Below are positions 26,254 to 35,352 of a DNA stretch of 64,000 nt, piece by piece. A program made the position numbers and the translations under genes. Source of the stretch: JAQUTK01 sp963677415 (GTDB lineage Bacteria; Bacteroidota; Bacteroidia; Bacteroidales; JAQUTK01); NCBI GenBank assembly GCA_963677415.2, contig CAXXFJ010000044.1:124001-188000 (forward strand), written 5' to 3'. Under the pieces are notes generated by a model. The model did no database searches and was not told where the DNA came from. It saw nothing but the letters and a program-made list of their open reading frames with translations. Each line of letters begins with the position of its first letter. Position 1 is the first letter of the stretch.

Positions 26254-27198
26254 ATGAATCCATTCCCCTTTCTCCCATATATCAACTTTATCCGTCTACG
26301 AGTAACCTTCGAGGCAGTAGAAGTTGTGTCGTTTTACAACGAAAAAGGCACTGCCTTCAGAAGTTGTTTCATGGAGGCTTTGATGAAAGTAGCATGCAAC
26401 AGATCATTAAAAAAATGCGACTTCACATGTAGCCAAATTTACCGTTGTGGATATTCACAAATAATAAATAGTTTTTCACCGATAGATCATCCGCATCATG
26501 GTAATTTCAAGAATACACCACCACCTTACATAATTGAGCCTATGCAAGATGCTAAAACTACATTCTATCAAAGTGAACACTTCGGATTTGAACTCACATT
26601 CATCGGTTCGGGAATTGATCAATTACCAATAGTGCTCTGTGCAATTTCATTTATGGGAGATAAAGGAATTGGAATAGGAAGAGGCAAATTCCGGTTGGGT
26701 GCAATAGAAAGCCTTTCTTCTGATTTGAGCTATAAACCATTGTCTTATGGTGTAAAACCCGATATTATTTCACTCTCAAACCTTACTATACCGATTGTCG
26801 ATAAAAGATTAATGATACAATACGACATTAAATTCAGAACTACCGAAGATAACAAACATTTATCTGAAGCACCTACCTTTCAGCTTTTCGCTAAACGATT
26901 GGTTGACAGATTGAGTCAATTAGCAAATTTTCATTGTAAAGCACCTTGGTATGATTCCAATGATTTATTGATACCGCCTGACATATTTATTAGTAAAGAT
27001 GAAACTAAAGAAGTATATGGTAAACGTAAAACCCAAACAATGGACAAAATGATGAAAATTGATGGGAGAGAAGGTTGTATAACCTATGAAGGTAACGGAA
27101 TAAATGATTGGATGCCTTTAATTGTAATGGGTAGTTATTTACACGTAGGGTCAACAACTTCAATGGGACTTGGGAAATACAGTATATCAATGGATTAA
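26254..27198 (+). CDS. cas6: Cas6-family pre-crRNA endoribonuclease
   Basis: Processes the array transcript within each repeat to give crRNAs with a short 5' repeat tag. The 314-residue protein matches the Cas6 C-terminal domain pattern: PPPYIIEP (residues ~88-95), FELTFIGSG, a mid glycine-rich GIGIGRGKF, and the terminal glycine-rich loop GSYLHVGSTTSMGLGKYSI that closes the second ferredoxin-like fold. The catalytic residue is not conserved across Cas6 proteins and was not assigned. It is 61 bp after the CARF-like gene and 109 bp before the RT-cas1 gene, so it sits at the join between interference and adaptation modules. RT-Cas1 here lacks a Cas6 domain, so this separate Cas6 is needed. Confidence 0.85.
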   Translation: MNPFPFLPYINFIRLRVTFEAVEVVSFYNEKGTAFRSCFMEALMKVACNRSLKKCDFTCSQIYRCGYSQIINSFSPIDHPHHGNFKNTPPPYIIEPMQDAKTTFYQSEHFGFELTFIGSGIDQLPIVLCAISFMGDKGIGIGRGKFRLGAIESLSSDLSYKPLSYGVKPDIISLSNLTIPIVDKRLMIQYDIKFRTTEDNKHLSEAPTFQLFAKRLVDRLSQLANFHCKAPWYDSNDLLIPPDIFISKDETKEVYGKRKTQTMDKMMKIDGREGCITYEGNGINDWMPLIVMGSYLHVGSTTSMGLGKYSISMD

Positions 27199-27307
27199 AA
27201 ATGGATATAAATTAAAATGCGTTCTTTGAAATATTGAAAAAATAAGGGATTTGAGCCTTCGGGCGACATTTGTAAATTATTGAAGTTGTATTTAATTAAT
27301 TTGTCCT

Positions 27308-29590
27308 ATGAATGATACACTTTTTGATTCGATTTGCAATAAAGAAACCCTTTATGCAGCTTGGCTGAGGGTAAAAGAAAAAAATACCGCAGGCGGAATT
27401 GATTCACAGTCTGTGCAGGAATACGCAGTGAGTGTTGACAAACAGTTGGACGACCTTGTGCATCAACTTGAAACCGGAAGTTATATACAACAGCCCTATC
27501 GCGAAGTATTTATCCCCAAAAACGAACACGAAAAACGTCGGTTAGGATTGCTGACCGTAACTGATAAGATAGTGCAAACTGCCGTATCAATTGTTGCAAC
27601 TCCTATTATTGAACGGGGTTTCTTGCCTGTAAGTTATGCATATCGGAGTAATAAGGGTGCTGTTAAAGCTATCCATCAGGTACGGCATCTCATTACCAAC
27701 GAGCAGTTTGCATGGTTAGCATCATGCGATATTGATAATTTTTTTGATTCTATTCCACACGAAGCACTTTTTGGGAAACTTTCTGCCTACCTGAAAAGTC
27801 CAAAAATGACAGAACTTATCAGGATGTTTGTAAAAATGGGGCGAGTCAACAAACAGTATCAATGGAAAGACAGCCGAAAAGGAATTCCTCAGGGAGGAGT
27901 CGTATCACCACTCCTTGCTAATTTTTACCTCTATCCTCTTGATAAGTTAATGGTGGATAAAAAGTACGGTTATGTACGTTATGCCGATGACTTTGTAATT
28001 TTTGGACATACCGAGGAAGAAGCTAAAAAAGCATTAGCCGAAGCAACTGAAGTTATTACTCATCAATTAGGTCTTGCACTCAACGAAGAAGGCAAGGTAA
28101 TACATGTGCAAAAAGGCTTCGAGTTTTTAGGTATTTATTTCAACAATGGACAAATTGATTTGTCAGAAAAGAAATACAAACGGTTGATTGAAAAAATGAC
28201 TGAGGCGACTGGTATCGGTCAAGGACTGATTACTTCCAAATTGAAAGAAACCATTCAGGGAATTGCAAACTTTTATGGGAAATTGGTGTCGCAGAAGAAA
28301 TTGGAAAGCTTGGATGATGAGTTGATGGCTTTACTGCAGTTGCGATGGGATGAAATGCATAATGGGAAAACAAAGAAAGAAATTTATTGGAATCAAATAC
28401 AGTCCTTGCAGTTTTTTGCTCAAGCACACATTATAAATAAAACAGAATATATTCGTTTACATTCAGGGATTTCGGTAATGAAACAGGGTGCAAAGAAACT
28501 GAAAGGCAAATCGAAAGAGTTGAAAAGCAATGCAGCCGTCTTGACCCGAAAACATGAATACCAAAAGTTAGAAGCTTCTGGATTTGATTTGGCAATAGCA
28601 CAACCAGGGTTGGTTCTTGGGAAAAAAGATAAAACCGTTACAGTTAGGCAACATGGGCAAATATTGAAAGAAGTGCCTTTTATCAATCTCAAAAATATTT
28701 CAATACTCTGCGAAGGAGTCAGTTTTTCTTCAAATCTAGTGAAGAGTTGTGTGGAAAATAAAATATCGATTGATTTTTTTGGAAAAGATGGGATGCCTTA
28801 TGCTATGCTGATTCCACCTGTATTCTTTAGCTCAGAAAGAGGAATTGCGCAGCTGGAAGCCTACCAGAATGGCAAAGCATTTACCATGATCCGAAATTTT
28901 GTTTACGGAAAAATAAAGAATCAGGCTAATTTGCTTAAGTATTATGGGAAATACTATCTCAAACGTAATGAAGCATTTAAAGTAATGTTTCCTGAATTTA
29001 TTCTAAAAATGGGAAAGTTTGCCGAAACTTGTATGGTAATTGAACATGAAAATCTGGATGAATTCAGATTAAAAATGTTTGCAATTGAAGGACAGGCATC
29101 AGCCTGTTATTGGGAAATGGTAGAAGTGCTGATTGTTTCAAAAATGTCATTTCATGGAAGAAAACATCAGGGAGCCAACGATTTGGTGAATTGCATGTTG
29201 AATTATGGCTATGGTATGCTCTATGCCCGCGTTACCGAAGCGATCGTCAAAGCTAAGTTAAATCCATGTCTGAGTTATTTACATAAACCTGAGAACAATC
29301 GACCTTCGCTTGTTTTTGATTTGATTGAGGAATTTCGACAGCAGGCTGTTGACAGGATGATTATTGCATTAGTAATGAAAAACAAAAACCTTAAAATAGA
29401 AAATGGATTACTTGATGATAAAACCCGAAAACTTTTGGCTCAAAAGGTCATTGACCGGATAAATACTGTAGAGATATTCAGGAAAAGAGAAATGCGTTTT
29501 TACGAAATAATTCAGTATCAGGCAAATGCTTTATCAAGCTATCTTCAAGGAACTGCAAAAGCATATAAGCCCTATATGCCAAAGTGGTAA
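27308..29590 (+). CDS. cas1: Reverse transcriptase-Cas1 fusion
   Basis: Integrase of spacer acquisition fused to a group II intron-like reverse transcriptase. Residues ~1-310 are the RT: GGIDSQSV, REVFIPK, RRLGLLTVTDKIVQTAV, DIDNFFDSIPH, KGIPQGGVVSPLLANFYL and the catalytic YADD at 225-228. A ~100-residue maturase-like linker follows. Cas1 occupies about 430-760, with the metal-binding triad Glu594 (AIEGQASACYW), His659 (SYLHKP) and Glu674 (DLIEEFRQQAVDRM). All catalytic residues of both parts are present. There is no N-terminal Cas6 domain. Related RT-Cas1 proteins (Marinomonas, Fusicatenibacter) acquire spacers from RNA, so the same is expected here. It is separated from cas6 by 109 bp and may have its own promoter. 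Confidence 0.96.
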   Translation: MNDTLFDSICNKETLYAAWLRVKEKNTAGGIDSQSVQEYAVSVDKQLDDLVHQLETGSYIQQPYREVFIPKNEHEKRRLGLLTVTDKIVQTAVSIVATPIIERGFLPVSYAYRSNKGAVKAIHQVRHLITNEQFAWLASCDIDNFFDSIPHEALFGKLSAYLKSPKMTELIRMFVKMGRVNKQYQWKDSRKGIPQGGVVSPLLANFYLYPLDKLMVDKKYGYVRYADDFVIFGHTEEEAKKALAEATEVITHQLGLALNEEGKVIHVQKGFEFLGIYFNNGQIDLSEKKYKRLIEKMTEATGIGQGLITSKLKETIQGIANFYGKLVSQKKLESLDDELMALLQLRWDEMHNGKTKKEIYWNQIQSLQFFAQAHIINKTEYIRLHSGISVMKQGAKKLKGKSKELKSNAAVLTRKHEYQKLEASGFDLAIAQPGLVLGKKDKTVTVRQHGQILKEVPFINLKNISILCEGVSFSSNLVKSCVENKISIDFFGKDGMPYAMLIPPVFFSSERGIAQLEAYQNGKAFTMIRNFVYGKIKNQANLLKYYGKYYLKRNEAFKVMFPEFILKMGKFAETCMVIEHENLDEFRLKMFAIEGQASACYWEMVEVLIVSKMSFHGRKHQGANDLVNCMLNYGYGMLYARVTEAIVKAKLNPCLSYLHKPENNRPSLVFDLIEEFRQQAVDRMIIALVMKNKNLKIENGLLDDKTRKLLAQKVIDRINTVEIFRKREMRFYEIIQYQANALSSYLQGTAKAYKPYMPKW

Positions 29591-29656
29591 TATTCAAATT
29601 ACTAGTTTTTCAACGACTATTACCAATAAGAATGTAATTTTAAAAACACTGATTTT

Positions 29657-29935
29657 ATGAAACAATTTGTAGTTGTAGCTTACGATATAGCCAACGACCG
29701 ACGCCGTCAGAAAATCTCCAAGGTGTTGGTGCAATACGGAATAAGATGTAACGAAAGTGTATTCGAATGTTTGCTTACCGAAGCAAAAATTCAGAAAATG
29801 AAACAACAACTCTCTATACTTTCTGATGAGCAATACGATATCATTTTGTATTACTATCTTTGCAAGCCTTGCGTAATGAAACGGGAAAGTTTGGGGAAAA
29901 GACCTGAAATGTTGACCGAAACGGTAATCATTTAA
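29657..29935 (+). CDS. cas2: Cas2, adaptation complex subunit
   Basis: A 92-residue protein of typical Cas2 size that bridges two Cas1 dimers in the integration complex. The ferredoxin-like fold begins KQFVVVAYDIANDRRR with the conserved Asp10 after the first strand; GIRCNESVFECLL forms the second strand region, and the C-terminal basic and beta tail follows. It lies 66 bp after RT-cas1 in the same direction and its stop (29935) borders the array leader. Nuclease activity is not needed for integration in known systems. Confidence 0.93.
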   Translation: MKQFVVVAYDIANDRRRQKISKVLVQYGIRCNESVFECLLTEAKIQKMKQQLSILSDEQYDIILYYYLCKPCVMKRESLGKRPEMLTETVII

Positions 29936-30400
29936 TTGAAAACATTTGCGAAATTATTTATTAGTACCTAAGTAATAGAATGTAACCATTTTAACAGAGT
30001 TTCTATTAATTATTACCTTTTGTCCGAACTATTAATTCCTTCGCAAATGCTGTTCCAAGTATTCTCTTGTGTTTTTTGTTGCGAAGAAAGGAAAATCCGC
30101 AAATTCTAATTGCTTGATAATGAATGCTGAAATCTATTTTAAAACCCAGATTTTCGAGAATGCATGTTTATTATCTTTTAAAAAATCATTTGCGAAAAAA
30201 ATATTATCGTTATTTCATTGATTTACAATGTGGTATAAAAAACATTTAATCAAATCTCAAAAAAGAGATTGTATATAACAATAACATTTGCGAAACTTTT
30301 TTGCGCAGATTGCATAATGTGCTGATCTAATGTAGTATATTTGCATATAAATATGTTTCCACTGTAAGTAACTTAATTGTAATAGGTTGATAATCATACT
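29936..30400 (+). promoter_or_regulatory. CRISPR leader with repeated ATTTGCGAAA motif and promoter
   Basis: 465 bp of AT-rich non-coding DNA between cas2 and the first repeat. The motif CATTTGCGAAA occurs in direct orientation at 29943, 30187 and 30285, and TTCGCAAATG inverted at 30040-30049; a further TTGCGAAG lies near 30079. A Bacteroides-type promoter is visible near the array: TTGC at 30310-30313 and TATATTTG (TAnnTTTG) at 30336-30343, about 58 bp before repeat 1. Transcription from it would run through the array on the plus strand. The repeated motif may bind a host factor or Cas1-Cas2; this is inference. Confidence 0.75.
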
Positions 30401-32044
30401 GTCCAACCTAAAATGAGACGTAAGTCGACTGATACAATAATTTTCGTTCGATAAACCCCAGAATTGATCGTCCAACCTAAAATGAGACGTAAGTCGACTG
30501 ATACAGTTTATGACTACCACTTACCACGGCCAGAAAATTGTCCAACCTAAAATGAGACGTAAGTCGACTGATACAATAAATAATAATCTTAACTCGATAA
30601 ATCCTGAAATTGTCCAACCTAAAATGAGACGTAAGTCGACTGATACACAAACAAAAAATAAAAAAAATCTTTCATTTTTTTTGTCCAACCTAAAATGAGA
30701 CGTAAGTCGACTGATACAGAAATACGGATTTCCCTGAATGAGGGTGTCCGCAAAGTCCAACCTAAAATGAGACGTAAGTCGACTGATACTAGAATAACAG
30801 GGAGAAAAACTCCCTGTTATCTTGTCCAACCTAAAATGAGACGTAAGTCGACTGATACAGTTTCAGAAATCACAGTTACTACTTGCGAGAACAGTCCAAC
30901 CTAAAATGAGACGTAAGTCGACTGATACACCTCTGGCGATAATTTTGACTTTTTCTTGAACAGTCCAACCTAAAATGAGACGTAAGTCGACTGATACGAT
31001 CCGTGGGTGCCATCAGGATATCTTACTATGGAGTCCAACCTAAAATGAGACGTAAGTCGACTGATACATTTAAGCGAAATGTGGATCGTGGCAATAACGA
31101 GGTCCAACCTAAAATGAGACGTAAGTCGACTGATACTTTTTGGCACATGAGGTGCCGGAACTCCGCAGTATCGTCCAACCTAAAATGAGACGTAAGTCGA
31201 CTGATACGGTCAGAATCTTTGTCATATTCTTCCTTCGCGCATTGTCCAACCTAAAATGAGACGTAAGTCGACTGATACTTAAGGGTTTTTTATTCTACGG
31301 CGATGTTTCCTTGTCCAACCTAAAATGAGACGTAAGTCGACTGATACATTGTTTCTCATAACGGTAAAAAATTTATTAGTGTCCAACCTAAAATGAGACG
31401 TAAGTCGACTGATACAATAAGTTTGTCCCAATCTAAGTCAAGATAAAAAGTCCAACCTAAAATGAGACGTAAGTCGACTGATACTTTTTTGCCATTTTTT
31501 CCAGTTTGGCTCGAAAATTGTCCAACCTAAAATGAGACGTAAGTCGACTGATACACCAATGCCATTCTCCATCTGGAGCAGCAAAAGCTAAGTCCAACCT
31601 AAAATGAGACGTAAGTCGACTGATACGTTCGTGTATTTGCAAAGTTTATTTCATATCCACGTCCAACCTAAAATGAGACGTAAGTCGACTGATACACCCT
31701 TCACATCTACCTCATCATAGCCAAGTTCTTTGTCCAACCTAAAATGAGACGTAAGTCGACTGATACAAAAGATTTTAACTTTAAAGATGTTATTATTAGA
31801 TGTCCAACCTAAAATGAGACGTAAGTCGACTGATACCTTGAAATACAGAATCACTTTTCCGCCAATGGTATGTCCAACCTAAAATGAGACGTAAGTCGAC
31901 TGATACAATTTGGTATTACTTGAATATTCGTGCCAAAAGACGTCCAACCTAAAATGAGACGTAAGTCGACTGAAACACTGTTCATGAACAATTTAATCCC
32001 AAAATCGTACTCCAACTTAAAATGAGACGTAAGTCGACTGAAAC
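30401..32044 (+). CRISPR. CRISPR array, 24 repeats of 35 bp and 23 spacers
   Basis: The 35-bp repeat begins GTCCAACCTAAAATG and ends GTCGACTGATAC. Repeat starts: 30401, 30470, 30540, 30612, 30683, 30755, 30824, 30894, 30963, 31033, 31102, 31173, 31244, 31313, 31381, 31450, 31520, 31592, 31661, 31732, 31802, 31872, 31942, 32010. Spacers are 33-37 bp. Repeats 1-22 are identical. The last two end in GAAAC instead of GATAC, and the final one also has two further changes (first base C, and CTTAAA for CCTAAA). Decay at the distal end places the leader on the cas2 side and transcription on the plus strand. The 3' end of the repeat would give an 8-nt 5' crRNA tag (ACTGATAC), comparable to the common ATTGAAAC tag. 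The repeat contains the palindrome AGTCGACT. All spacers appear unique; their targets were not searched. Confidence 0.99.
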
Positions 32045-32217
32045 GGTAGATTCCATTCTTTTATGTATGAGATCATAACTCCAATCAAAAATGATAAGAT
32101 AAAAAAGAAAATCTTAAGGTATATTGCTCGATAAGAATACAAACCTCCAAGTCTTTTTCTTTGGTGTTGTTTTAATTAATCAAAAATATGGAAATGTAAA
32201 ATGGAATCTGTAGTTTT

Positions 32218-35200
32218 GTGAATCCTAAGATAAAATCTAGTTCACAACTTGAAACAACTGACAAGAACCTTATGGCATTTAATGAGAATACAAGAGTGAA
32301 AATTCCGGCTATATTGCATTTGTGCCGTTTGGGTTATAAATACGTTTCGTTGAAAAATGCTCAGTGGGATACTAATACAAACATATTCACTGATTTATTT
32401 AGCGAAAGCATTCTTCGGATTAATCCTGAATTAGAAAAGAGTGATATTAAAAAGGTTTCTGAGAATGTATCACTTGCACTTGATAACGAGGATTTAGGAC
32501 AAGCATTTTTCAATATGCTTACTGCAACCTCCGGCACAAAACTAATTGATTTTACCGATTTCAGTAATAACTCGTTTCATGTTGTAACAGAGTTACCATG
32601 CAAAAATGGTGATGAAGAATTTCGCCCCGACATAACTCTCTTGATTAATGGAATGCCCTTGGCTTTTGTTGAGGTAAAAAAGCCAAACAATCACGAAGGC
32701 ATACTTCAGGAACGTGACCGAATCAATGTTCGATTTAAAAACAAGAAGTTCCGTAAATTCATAAATATTTCGCAGGTCTTGGTTTTCTCCAACAATATGG
32801 AGTACGACAATGAGTCAATTGAACCAATACAAGGTGCTTTCTATTCCACCACTTCCTATTCAAGTGCCAACTTCAACTGTTTTCGGGAGGAAGAAATAGT
32901 TGATTTAAAAACGCTGTTAAGCCCGGAGGATGATGCCTTAGAGAACATTGTTTTAAAAGATAACAATCTTTCCACGATTAAATACTCTCCAGAGTTTATC
33001 ACCAACAAAGAACCCAATAACCCAACCAATCGAATATTGACGTCATTGTTTTGCCAAGATAGGCTCTCAATGCTCCTTAAATATTGCTTTGCATATGTAC
33101 AGGATAGTAAAGGACTTGAAAAGCATATTATGCGTTATCCACAATTGTTTGCGACCAAAGCTATTGTGCGAACCATTGAAAGTGGAATAAAAAAAGGTAT
33201 TATTTGGCATACACAGGGAAGTGGAAAAACAGCACTTTCATTTTACAACGTGCACTATCTCACCGATTATTTTCAACGGAAATCAGTAGTTCCCAAATTC
33301 TATTTTATTGTTGATCGTATTGATTTGCTAGAGCAAGCAAAGAAAGAATTCAACATACGTGGATTAGTTGTGAATACAGTAAACTCAAAAGAAGAGTTAT
33401 TAGCAAATCTCAGATTACGGCAAGCCACTCATAACTTATCAGGCAAGAGGGAAATCACAGTAGTGAATATCCAAAAGTTCAAAGACGATACAGATGTGCT
33501 GAGAGCAAATGATTACGACATAAACTCGCAACGCATTTACTTTTTGGACGAAGTACACAGAAGCTACAACCCAACCGGCAGCTTTTTGGCAAATCTCGTC
33601 AATTCCGACAGAGAAGCAATTATGATCGGTTTAACAGGGACTCCATTAATTGCCAATGATAGAAGGTCTAAAGATTCTTTTGGGGATTATATACACAAGT
33701 ATTATTATAATGCTTCTATTGCAGATGGCTATACATTGAAACTGATACGTGAAGACATTGAAACCACCTATAAAATTCAATTACAACAGGCATTAAAAGA
33801 TATAGAGATTTTAAAGGGTGGATCGGATAAACGCATAGTGTACGCACATGAAAAGTTCACAGAACCTTTGCTCGATTATATAGTAGAGGACTTTGTAAAG
33901 AGCAGAATTCGTTTTGGTGACCATACTATTGGCGGTATGGTTATTTGCGATAGCTCAAACCAAGCACGCAAGTTGTTTGAGATTTTTATCAATAAATACA
34001 ATCCTACTCAAAAAGTGGTTGAACTTGTTCAGCCCTATATGATGGCTGCCGAACCCACAGAAGAATATGGCAATTATCGGAAGAAACAAAAGAATCTGAC
34101 TGCTTCGATTATTTTGCACGATGTGGGAAGTAAAGAGGAACGGAAGAAAGAAGTGGAAGATTTCAAAGATGGAAAAATCGACATTCTTTTCGTATTCAAC
34201 ATGCTATTAACTGGATTTGATGCCAAACGCTTAAAAAAACTATACATTGGTAGGGTAATTAAGGATCACAATCTGCTTCAAACGCTTACCCGTGTTAATC
34301 GACCATACAAAAAATTCAAATACGGTTATGTGGTTGACTTTGCAGATATACGCAAAGAGTTTGATGCTACCAACAAAGCCTATTTTGATGAGTTGCAGGA
34401 TGAACTCGGCGACGAAATGCAAAACTATACCAATCTTTTTAAATCGTCAGAAGAGATTGAAGAAGAACTCAGAGATATAAAGGAAAAATTGTTTCATTAC
34501 AATTTAGCCAATGCCGAAATCTTCTCACTACAAATTAGCCTGATTGAAGACCGTAAGACTGTACTGGATATAAAGAAAGCATTGGAGAATGCCCGTAATT
34601 TGTACAACCTTATCCGCCTATCCGGTCATTTTGAAATGTTGGAGAAAGTGGACTTCAAGAAACTGAACGAACTGTATAACGAAACGGCAAGGCACTTAGC
34701 TTTGATTAATCTGAAAGAATCAGTTCAAAATAATGTAGATTCCACCAATTTACTGAATGTGGCATTAGAAAATGTTGTGTTTATGTTCCGCAAAATATCA
34801 GAGGAGGAAATGGTTATTGCCGACCAACTCAAAGATACACTTCGTAAAACCCGGGAAGCATTGAACAGTAACTTCGACAAGACAGACCCCGAATTTATTT
34901 CATTATACGAGGAACTAAAACGCTTGTTCGACAAAAAGAACCTTGATGAAATAACGCAAGAAGATATGAAAAATAACATCGTTTCACTGCGACAGATTTA
35001 CGATACTGTTAGCGAGCTAAACCGTAAGAACAACTTGCTGAAAGCAAAATATGAGAACGACAAAAAATACGTTCGCATTCACAAACGGATCTTAGAGAAT
35101 GGGACTATCTCAAAACGAGAAAGTGAGATTTGCGAAACCCTGTTGGAAATAAAGGAACAAGCCGACGACAAAGTTTTAATCAACACACCAATGCTAAATA

Positions 35201-35352
35201 ACGAAAGTTATTTTGAACAAATGATGATTCAAATGGTAATTAGTAAATTCGGAAAAAGCAAAATTGAATTAAACCCAGAATCTGCCAAATACATAAATAA
35301 CTGTTTGGTAAAAGAATATATAAACGAATACAAAGGAGTATCTCCATGGTAA
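32218..35352 (+). CDS. hsdR: Type I restriction enzyme, R (motor/nuclease) subunit
   Basis: ATP-driven translocase and endonuclease of a type I restriction-modification complex. The N-terminal nuclease domain has the PD...E.K pattern in FRPDITLLIN and AFVEVKKP. The helicase core follows with Walker A QGSGKT at residues 333-338 and a DEVH box (YFLDEVHRSY), then SF2 motifs such as GLTGTPL and FNMLLTGFDAKRL and RVNRPYK. The C-terminal part is helical. At 1044 residues it is full length. The frame opens at GTG 32218; an ATG at 32272 (MAFNENTRVKIPA) fits the usual HsdR beginning and may be the real start. It overlaps hsdM by 7 bp and starts 174 bp after the last CRISPR repeat. Confidence 0.95.
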   Translation: MNPKIKSSSQLETTDKNLMAFNENTRVKIPAILHLCRLGYKYVSLKNAQWDTNTNIFTDLFSESILRINPELEKSDIKKVSENVSLALDNEDLGQAFFNMLTATSGTKLIDFTDFSNNSFHVVTELPCKNGDEEFRPDITLLINGMPLAFVEVKKPNNHEGILQERDRINVRFKNKKFRKFINISQVLVFSNNMEYDNESIEPIQGAFYSTTSYSSANFNCFREEEIVDLKTLLSPEDDALENIVLKDNNLSTIKYSPEFITNKEPNNPTNRILTSLFCQDRLSMLLKYCFAYVQDSKGLEKHIMRYPQLFATKAIVRTIESGIKKGIIWHTQGSGKTALSFYNVHYLTDYFQRKSVVPKFYFIVDRIDLLEQAKKEFNIRGLVVNTVNSKEELLANLRLRQATHNLSGKREITVVNIQKFKDDTDVLRANDYDINSQRIYFLDEVHRSYNPTGSFLANLVNSDREAIMIGLTGTPLIANDRRSKDSFGDYIHKYYYNASIADGYTLKLIREDIETTYKIQLQQALKDIEILKGGSDKRIVYAHEKFTEPLLDYIVEDFVKSRIRFGDHTIGGMVICDSSNQARKLFEIFINKYNPTQKVVELVQPYMMAAEPTEEYGNYRKKQKNLTASIILHDVGSKEERKKEVEDFKDGKIDILFVFNMLLTGFDAKRLKKLYIGRVIKDHNLLQTLTRVNRPYKKFKYGYVVDFADIRKEFDATNKAYFDELQDELGDEMQNYTNLFKSSEEIEEELRDIKEKLFHYNLANAEIFSLQISLIEDRKTVLDIKKALENARNLYNLIRLSGHFEMLEKVDFKKLNELYNETARHLALINLKESVQNNVDSTNLLNVALENVVFMFRKISEEEMVIADQLKDTLRKTREALNSNFDKTDPEFISLYEELKRLFDKKNLDEITQEDMKNNIVSLRQIYDTVSELNRKNNLLKAKYENDKKYVRIHKRILENGTISKRESEICETLLEIKEQADDKVLINTPMLNNESYFEQMMIQMVISKFGKSKIELNPESAKYINNCLVKEYINEYKGVSPW

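Noticed and set aside
30257..31854. Open frames on both strands across the array that encode repeated QPKMRRKSTDT or ISRLTSHFRLD words
   Set aside because: They are the CRISPR repeat read as codons; the 35-bp unit happens to lack stops in these frames.
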